The notes under the pieces are model-generated. The model saw nothing but the letters and a program-made list of their open reading frames with translations, made no database searches and was not told where the DNA came from. The position numbers were made by a program, and so were the translations under genes. This document shows, piece by piece, positions 31,876 through 36,926 of a stretch of 36,926 nucleotides of DNA. Origin of the DNA: Gammaproteobacteria bacterium (lineage in GTDB: Bacteria; Pseudomonadota; Gammaproteobacteria; UBA12402). The DNA lies in the NCBI GenBank assembly GCA_018812595.1, contig JAHJDF010000077.1:1-36926 (forward strand), read 5' to 3'. Within the stretch, counting starts at the first letter, position 1, and every line of letters starts with the position of its first letter.

Positions 31876-32903
31876 GAAAGCGCTTTAAGCACCCCTTCTT
31901 CAAAAACGATGGATGGTAATAAAGCTTCAAAACAGGCCGGTATCACTGAATAGCCGGCTCTCCCTTCATAACGACAAGTTGCCTTATCACAATAAAGACA
32001 TTCGAACTGACTCGAAAGATGAATCACTTTTTTCCCAACGGTACCAATACGTTTAGGGTTTGTCGGGCCATACAACGAAACAATAGGACAATCCAAAGCT
32101 GCAGCCAGATGGCCCAAACCAGTATCCACGGCAACAACGGCTTTCGCGCCAGATAACACACTCGCTAAAGAAGCTAATGAAGAAGGCGGTAAAATTTCTA
32201 CGCTGGGACAAGATTGCTTTAACCGTTCAGCACGCGTTTTCTCTGCTTCTCCTTTCCATGGCAACCGAATTTTATATCCGTGATGCGCCACCAACTGGGC
32301 AAGCTCTACCCAATAAGTATCTGGCCAAAATTTTGTGGGCCATGTGGTCCCGTGAATGAAAACAAAGTATTCCCCGTCATTCCAAGAATCCTTTGGAAAC
32401 TTTTCTTTTCCTAAAGAATAGTCTGCCGGGGTCTCTGGTAAGGGATAATCGAGCGCTTGCGCCAAAATGCTACGCATACGAAAAACAGCATGCTCTTTTA
32501 GATCAACGGCTACTTTTTTTTGGTAAGCAAAGGCTGCTAATGATTCTGTTAAGGAAGGTTTGTTTAAACCAACACGCAACCCTTTCGCCATCCGTGTAAT
32601 CACCGCACTTTTTATGAGACCCTGCGCATCGACAACGTAATCGTATTTTGTTTCTCGCAATGCTTTTACAAAGCTCTTCCATTGTGAACTCATGAGCGCT
32701 TTAACTGGATTTTTCCGCCAACGCCGAATTGCAACAGGAATCACTCGGTTCACCAACGGATGCATTGTCGGAATTTCGGAAAAACCTTCTTCGACCACCC
32801 AATCAAATTGAATATCAGAAATTGCTCGCCCAGCATCTGTCAATGCAGGAAGCATATGAATGACATCACCTAAAGAAGAAGTCTTCACTAAAAGTACTTT
32901 CAT
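31872..32903 (-). CDS. waaC: LPS heptosyltransferase I (WaaC)
   Basis: A 343-residue GT9-family enzyme transferring the first L-glycero-D-manno-heptose to Kdo2-lipid A. The N-terminus MKVLLVKTSSLGDVIHMLPA with the catalytic-site Asp is typical, as are FIHGTTWPTKFWP and VDTGLGHLAAALDCPIVSLYGPTNPKRIG. The start at 32903 is used because it matches the family; the frame opens to 32939 inside waaF. waaF lies 10 bases upstream, so the two heptosyltransferases are co-transcribed. The donor is ADP-heptose. Confidence 0.95.
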   Translation of the reverse strand: MKVLLVKTSSLGDVIHMLPALTDAGRAISDIQFDWVVEEGFSEIPTMHPLVNRVIPVAIRRWRKNPVKALMSSQWKSFVKALRETKYDYVVDAQGLIKSAVITRMAKGLRVGLNKPSLTESLAAFAYQKKVAVDLKEHAVFRMRSILAQALDYPLPETPADYSLGKEKFPKDSWNDGEYFVFIHGTTWPTKFWPDTYWVELAQLVAHHGYKIRLPWKGEAEKTRAERLKQSCPSVEILPPSSLASLASVLSGAKAVVAVDTGLGHLAAALDCPIVSLYGPTNPKRIGTVGKKVIHLSSQFECLYCDKATCRYEGRAGYSVIPACFEALLPSIVFEEGVLKALS

Positions 32904-32913
32904 ATTCTTGCGC

Positions 32914-33954
32914 CTATTCGAATGATTTAATTTCGGCAATTCGCCTCAAAATCATCTCGGGAGTAATTTCGTTTAAGCACCGATAATGCCCGAAAGGGCA
33001 GGTTCTCTTAAAACATGGGCTACAGGGCAGTTTTAGAGAAACAATTTGAGCTTTTTCGCTAAGAGGAGGAGTAAATGCAGGACTTGAAGAACCATAAATC
33101 GCAATAAGAGGTTTATTTAAAGCCGCGGCAACATGCATCAAGCCTGAATCATTCGTGAGGACTACTGAGCATAACGAAAGCAAATCGATTGCTTCACCTA
33201 AAGCGGTCTTCCCCACCCAATTACCACAACGTCCTTGAGTTTGCTCCATGATCAAATCAGCAGCTGCTTGATCTTTCTTTGAGCCAAACAACCACACGTT
33301 CCATCCTTGATCTAACAATGCATTCGCAATAAAAGCACAGTGTTTTGGTGGCCATTGTTTTGCAGGGCCATATTCGGCACCCGGGCAAATTGCCAAAACA
33401 GGTTGTCTTTCTTTTTTTTGAATCTGAAAACGCTGTGTAACATTTTGCACCGCATCTTCGCTCACAGATAAAGCGGGTGTTGAATAAGGCTTTTTCAAAG
33501 CACTGCCTTTAGGCAAGCCCAACGCCATAAAACGTTCAATCATTAACGGAAATTTTTGCTTATCCAAAATACGAACGTCATTTAATACCCCATAACGCCA
33601 TTCACCGCGCCAACCGGTACGTAAAGGAATGCCTGCAAAAAAAGGAATAAAAGCGGATTTAAATGAATTAGGTAACACAATCGCTTGATCGTACTTCAAA
33701 GCTCTTAAAGATTTTCCAATGCGATATCGCTTGAAAAACCCCCATTCGCCATGTTTCAAATCAACAGGAATAACCGTGTGTACTTCGGGCATCCGTTTCA
33801 CTAACGGCACTATATATGCAGGCGCCAAAACATCGATTTGCGCCTGTGCTCGACGCTTTATTAATTGAAACAGCGTTTGTGACATCACCATATCGCCCAC
33901 CCAAGAAGGAGCGATGATTAATATTCTTGGAATATCATTCTTTTGATCAGTCAT
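32914..33954 (-). CDS. waaF: LPS heptosyltransferase II (WaaF)
   Basis: A 346-residue GT9-family enzyme adding the second inner-core heptose. It has ILIIAPSWVGDMVMSQTLF, the inner segment CPGAEYGPAKQWPPKHCA, LTNDSGLMHVAAALNKPLIAIYGSSSP and the cysteine-bearing end LPCSPCFKRTCPFGHYRCLN that distinguishes WaaF from WaaC. It lies immediately upstream of waaC and 14 bases after the M20-like gene on the same strand. Confidence 0.96.
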   Translation of the reverse strand: MTDQKNDIPRILIIAPSWVGDMVMSQTLFQLIKRRAQAQIDVLAPAYIVPLVKRMPEVHTVIPVDLKHGEWGFFKRYRIGKSLRALKYDQAIVLPNSFKSAFIPFFAGIPLRTGWRGEWRYGVLNDVRILDKQKFPLMIERFMALGLPKGSALKKPYSTPALSVSEDAVQNVTQRFQIQKKERQPVLAICPGAEYGPAKQWPPKHCAFIANALLDQGWNVWLFGSKKDQAAADLIMEQTQGRCGNWVGKTALGEAIDLLSLCSVVLTNDSGLMHVAAALNKPLIAIYGSSSPAFTPPLSEKAQIVSLKLPCSPCFKRTCPFGHYRCLNEITPEMILRRIAEIKSFE

Positions 33955-33968
33955 AATATTTGAATAGT

Positions 33969-35141
33969 TTATTGTGAATTGATTTCTTTTTCTTTTTCAA
34001 CGAGACGCGCTAACACGCTAGCGCCAATAGGCAGAATGTCATCATTAAAATCATAAGTGGAAGTCAATAAAAACCCTCTGGAAATGCCATTTCCAATTGA
34101 AATACATGCGCCAGGACATTCATTGAGGAAATAGCCAATATCACTTCCCAACAAACTCGCTGCTTGTGATTCATTAACTTCTTGTGCTCCGAACAAATCC
34201 TTTATCGCCCCGCGAGCATATCGAACAGCAGCAGCGTCATTGTTTGTTACAGGGGTCACCATGCGATAACTGACAATGGCTCGCATACCATGAAATTCAG
34301 CGATTTTGCTGATCAACGCATCAACATGCACTGGTAACCAACTTTCAAAACTGCGATTAAGAAAACGGACCGATGCTTTCAACTCAATTTCTTTTGGAAT
34401 GTGATCAAAATCACCGCCAGCATTCATGCTGGTGATGCAAATCGATAAAGGACTTGCGGGGTCTAATGCGCCAGAAGTCAGTGTTTCTAGAAAATTAACT
34501 ACTTCTGATGCTGCCAAAATAGGGTTTTTTGCACGATTAGGAAAAGCAGCGTTTCCGGATTTTCCAACAACTTTCACTAACAACTCTGCCACAGCACTCC
34601 GCACCGGGCCCACTCCAACAGCCACTTCTCCTTCAGGTAATTCAGGCACATTCAACAATGTAAACAATCGTTCGACGGGATATAGCTCAAACAGGCCTTC
34701 TTCAATAATGGCGCGAGCGCCAACACCGCCGCTATAACTTGAATAAAAAATAAAAATGACGTCCCCTTTAAATCGCCGCGTGTGAGCTAAGTATTTAGCA
34801 GCTCCTAAAAGCATGGATACTTCACCATCGTGCCCTAAAGCATGCATGTATTTTGGTTGTCGCGATTTATAGTCTCCCGGATTACCTCGTTCAGAAATAT
34901 CTTCTCCGTCAAAAGCAGCAGCTAAGCCAATCATTGAAGATCCGCCATTGCGTAATACGCCAATCACGCCCATTTCACCGACTTTTTCTCGAACTTCGTC
35001 AAAACCAAAACTACGTAATAACTCAGCAATTTTGCTAGCGGTTCTCTGTTCATGCAGGGAAGGTTCAGGATAGCGGTGAAGATCATGACGCCAACGAATC
35101 ATTTCATCATGAGAATCAACTATCTCTTTGATCAGCCCCAT
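33969..35141 (-). CDS. M20D-family peptidase/amidohydrolase homologue with lost metal site
   Basis: A 390-residue protein with the full M20D fold: N-terminal WRHDLHRYPEPSLHEQRTA, the catalytic and dimerisation domains, and the ending TYDFNDDILPIGASVLARLVE. Aligned by eye with M20D amidohydrolases (IAA-amino-acid hydrolase/HipO type), the metal-binding positions are mostly replaced: the HACGHDGH motif reads HALGHDGE (Cys to Leu102, last His to Glu107), the QPAEE motif reads YSSYS (residues 133-137, so the catalytic Glu pair is lost), the His before PELP is Leu163, and the last His is gone. It is probably a non-hydrolytic relative. It lies 14 bases upstream of waaF and may be co-transcribed with the LPS genes. 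Confidence 0.8.
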   Translation of the reverse strand: MGLIKEIVDSHDEMIRWRHDLHRYPEPSLHEQRTASKIAELLRSFGFDEVREKVGEMGVIGVLRNGGSSMIGLAAAFDGEDISERGNPGDYKSRQPKYMHALGHDGEVSMLLGAAKYLAHTRRFKGDVIFIFYSSYSGGVGARAIIEEGLFELYPVERLFTLLNVPELPEGEVAVGVGPVRSAVAELLVKVVGKSGNAAFPNRAKNPILAASEVVNFLETLTSGALDPASPLSICITSMNAGGDFDHIPKEIELKASVRFLNRSFESWLPVHVDALISKIAEFHGMRAIVSYRMVTPVTNNDAAAVRYARGAIKDLFGAQEVNESQAASLLGSDIGYFLNECPGACISIGNGISRGFLLTSTYDFNDDILPIGASVLARLVEKEKEINSQ

Positions 35142-35274
35142 CTTTACTACCTTTCAGATGATTTCCAAAAAAACGCCTCATAATATCCATATTGAAGGAA
35201 ATCTAGCAAGCCGATTTTCGGACGGTCGAATCATGCTATAAAAATAGGGGTATGAAAGATGTTCGCAATGCTTA

Positions 35275-35655
35275 TCAAACCATTTGCTCGCCACATAAAC
35301 AGTTGTGTTGAATAACCTTTTTAATAAATTCGCTCTTCCCAGAACAATAAAGTTGGATATCTCCGTGCGATGTAACCGCTAATTGCTTTTTCAATTCTTC
35401 ATAGTGATGCGCTAAGGAAGGATCGCGACGCAAAAAATCTCGAAACAAGATATGTTCTTTCCAAAAAGAGCTGTTTTCTTCTGCAATATGTAGATGGAAA
35501 TGACGATTTGCAGCAAGTCCAACAACTGAAGTGCTACCGATATGTTCAATCGCCTTTATATATTCTCCAATTGCTACAAGAATTTTTTCTTTCTCTCGCT
35601 GAAAAATGAGCGGCCATTTTGGATCATATTCAGTGATTAATATCTCTTGTTTCAT
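35275..35655 (-). CDS. GrpB-family (UPF0157) protein with internal deletion
   Basis: A 126-residue protein joining the two ends of a GrpB domain. The N-terminus ITEYDPKWPLIFQREKEKI and IEHIGSTSVVGLAA (residues 36-50) are typical, as are the C-terminal HLHIAEENSSFWKEHILFRD, FLRRDPSLAHHYEELKKQLA and SEFIKKV segments. About 45-50 residues that normally follow GLAA (starting KPIIDI) are absent, and the frame is kept. GrpB proteins are of the nucleotidyltransferase type and usually about 170 residues, so activity is doubtful. It lies 5 bases after the GNAT gene on the same strand. The last nine residues or so deviate. Confidence 0.75.
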   Translation of the reverse strand: MKQEILITEYDPKWPLIFQREKEKILVAIGEYIKAIEHIGSTSVVGLAANRHFHLHIAEENSSFWKEHILFRDFLRRDPSLAHHYEELKKQLAVTSHGDIQLYCSGKSEFIKKVIQHNCLCGEQMV

Positions 35656-35660
35656 AGTGT

Positions 35661-36098
35661 TTACTGGAGCTTTAAATATTTAATCAGATAATAGTTGTAA
35701 TGCTGTTCTTCGCCTTCGATTAACAATGGTAATTTTGCGAACACTTCATAACCATGTTTTATATAAAAGTCAGGGGATTGGAAAGAGGCTGTCTCCAAGC
35801 GTACATAGAGTACGTGATGTTTCTTTGCATGATCTTCCGCTGCTTTTAACAATCGCGCCCCTAAACCTTTCGAACGAAATGCAGGATCGACCCATAAGAG
35901 ATCAATAAAAAACACTCCTAAGCTTTGATACCCATACAAACCTGCAATTTTTCGATGCGATTCATCGTGGATAACAAGCATCAAAGGCTCTTTTTTACTG
36001 TACGTTCCAACGCGCGCAATGTTGTTATCGCGCAACGAATTCCTCAACCACTGATATGAAGACTCAAGGTCTTCTATTACTTGGTGAACAGGATGCAT
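35661..36098 (-). CDS. GNAT-family N-acetyltransferase
   Basis: A 145-residue single-domain acetyltransferase. The acetyl-CoA binding motif is FRSKGLGARLLKAAEDHAKK after the strand FFIDLLWVDPA, with VRLETASFQSPDFYIKHGYEVF as the closing motif. The start at 36098 (MHPVHQV) follows GGAGGAAA by nine bases; the longer open frame to 36221 lies inside the upstream kinase gene. It overlaps that gene by 35 bases, so the two are probably coupled. The substrate is unknown; similar enzymes modify antibiotics, polyamines or amino acids. Confidence 0.85.
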   Translation of the reverse strand: MHPVHQVIEDLESSYQWLRNSLRDNNIARVGTYSKKEPLMLVIHDESHRKIAGLYGYQSLGVFFIDLLWVDPAFRSKGLGARLLKAAEDHAKKHHVLYVRLETASFQSPDFYIKHGYEVFAKLPLLIEGEEQHYNYYLIKYLKLQ

Positions 36099-36726
36099 CT
36101 CTATTTTCCTCCGGGAAAAATGTGGAATATAACTGCTGAAATCCTGTGGGCTTAGGCGTCTCGCGGACAAACTCGATAATTCTTTTTGCAACATTGTCAG
36201 GTAAAAGATTCGTCGCATCAATTTTCACATCATAAATACGTGTTGGGCCATGGACTCGATTCATCTGATCACGCCCCAAGCCCAAATGCCGATTACCACG
36301 AGATTTTTCTCGCTTCTCAATTTCTTCTAGCTCGCAATAAATGCCAATAAAACATACTGGATATTGATGCAATTCTTGCACGTATCGTTTCAGCGATTCA
36401 TCTCCTAACAAAACTTCATCAACAACAATATCGAAACCCGCCTTCGCCATAGTACGAATAACATTTGGAGCCATATCGCAAACTTTTTGACCGTATTCAC
36501 CTGCAATAACTTGCGTCACATCGTTACCTTCAGCATCTTTTTTCGAAACAAACTGAAATCCCTCGTTCGCTTTTTCGCCATCAAGCAGATATTGCTTCGG
36601 CATCATAGATAAAAACATATCAATACCGACAACAAGTAATGGTTTTGAATATTGCGCCTGCATCGCTGCTGCAATGCTAGATTTCCCCGCGCTAGAAGGA
36701 CCATTGATAAAAAAAATCACCCTCAC
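36064..36726 (-). CDS. Chloramphenicol phosphotransferase-like P-loop kinase
   Basis: A 220-residue kinase of the CPT family (PF07931). The P-loop is NGPSSAGKSS (residues 8-17), the predicted catalytic base Asp36 lies in VVGIDMFLSMMP as in Streptomyces CPT (FGVDSLIEAMP), and VDEVLLGD and the RGNRHLGLGRDQMNRVH and YDVKIDATN segments follow the family. Streptomyces CPT inactivates chloramphenicol by 3'-O-phosphorylation, but most homologues have unknown substrates. It is about 40 residues longer at the C-terminus than the Streptomyces enzyme. It lies about 120 bases beyond the rRNA terminator and heads a kinase-GNAT-GrpB group. Confidence 0.82.
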   Translation of the reverse strand: MRVIFFINGPSSAGKSSIAAAMQAQYSKPLLVVGIDMFLSMMPKQYLLDGEKANEGFQFVSKKDAEGNDVTQVIAGEYGQKVCDMAPNVIRTMAKAGFDIVVDEVLLGDESLKRYVQELHQYPVCFIGIYCELEEIEKREKSRGNRHLGLGRDQMNRVHGPTRIYDVKIDATNLLPDNVAKRIIEFVRETPKPTGFQQLYSTFFPEENRDASCSPSNRRP

Positions 36727-36841
36727 ACCTCCAAAATTTAATGAGTGATAAAAAAACTCATTGAAATAAATCAGTAATTTTCTTTATAGAAAAGAAGAAT
36801 TTCTGCCCAGATTTTTCAGACTAAGCACGTCTTACACAAAC

Positions 36842-36873
36842 AAAAAAGCCAGAGTTTATGGCTCTGGCTTTTT
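36842..36873 (-). terminator. rRNA operon terminator
   Basis: AGCCAGAG (36847-36854) and CTCTGGCT (36862-36869) form an 8-bp stem with flanking A- and T-runs. Read leftward it ends in six T shortly after the 5S rRNA. Confidence 0.9.
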
Positions 36874-36884
36874 CTTTGTTCAAA

Positions 36885-36926
36885 GCTTGGCGATGTCCTA
36901 CTTTCACATGGGATCTCCCACACTAT
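36885..36926 (-). rRNA. rrf: 5S ribosomal RNA, 3' end only
   Basis: The minus strand reads ATAGTGTGGGAGATCCCATG then TGAAAGTAGGACATCGCCA, matching the last about 42 bases of gammaproteobacterial 5S rRNA (helices IV/V and the 3' arm of helix I). The rest of the gene, and presumably a whole rRNA operon, lies beyond the window. The last base is set within a few positions. Confidence 0.93.

Noticed and set aside
35252-35311. A 19-codon plus-strand frame beginning MKDVRNAYQ, with a TATAAA-like box upstream
   Set aside because: It is too short, runs into the antisense of the GrpB-like gene and has no recognisable product; possibly a gene remnant.

Overview
The window looks like a chromosomal segment of a low-GC gammaproteobacterium (roughly 40% GC by eye). 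Coding is dense and nearly all housekeeping genes are of gammaproteobacterial type: trpS-scpA-scpB-rluB, efp-epmA, rsfS-rlmH, hfq-hflX-yjeT-purA, waaG/waaC/waaF, rpmE, prlC and rnpB. The low GC, dispersed palindromic repeats, an OPT peptide transporter and several unusual multidomain proteins would fit a host-associated member of the Legionellales (Coxiella/Legionella relatives). That placement is inference, not a demonstrated assignment.

Layout. 1-4892: the 3' end of an outer-membrane beta-barrel gene, a bidirectional terminator, the leftward trpS-scpA-scpB-rluB group, and divergent sua5. 4894-7523: a compact leftward five-gene operon (DUF134 regulator, DUF5320 peptide, NifX/ORP-like protein, two ferredoxin-containing MinD-type ATPases) with its own promoter and a palindromic operator; this type of operon is known mainly from anaerobes. 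7547-12308: a repeat array, glmS, efp-epmA (leftward) and rsfS-rlmH (rightward). 12442-17454: a small unknown gene, priA, an orphan VapB-like antitoxin, prlC, and an unknown gene overlapping prlC tail to tail. 17570-22130: a repeat cluster, an OPT transporter, a protein with three DUF2750 domains, and RNase P RNA. 22131-26727: two unusual fusions, GNAT+methyltransferase and HTH+two D-Ala-D-Ala-ligase modules. 26891-30442: tRNA-Leu(CAG), purA, yjeT, hflX, hfq, rpmE. 30634-33954: LPS core glycosyltransferases waaG, waaC, waaF. 33969-36726: a degenerate M20 peptidase, an internally deleted GrpB, a GNAT and a chloramphenicol-phosphotransferase-like kinase. The window ends in the 3' end of a leftward 5S rRNA with its terminator.

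The strongest candidates for something undescribed are the HTH-Ddl-Ddl fusion (24010-26727), whose second ligase module carries altered substrate-pocket residues, and the ORP-like operon (4894-7523) with an apparent self-regulatory operator. A dispersed palindromic repeat family (at least seven loci, almost always at gene 3' ends, some locally amplified into tandem arrays) and a second small palindrome family are the main non-coding structures.
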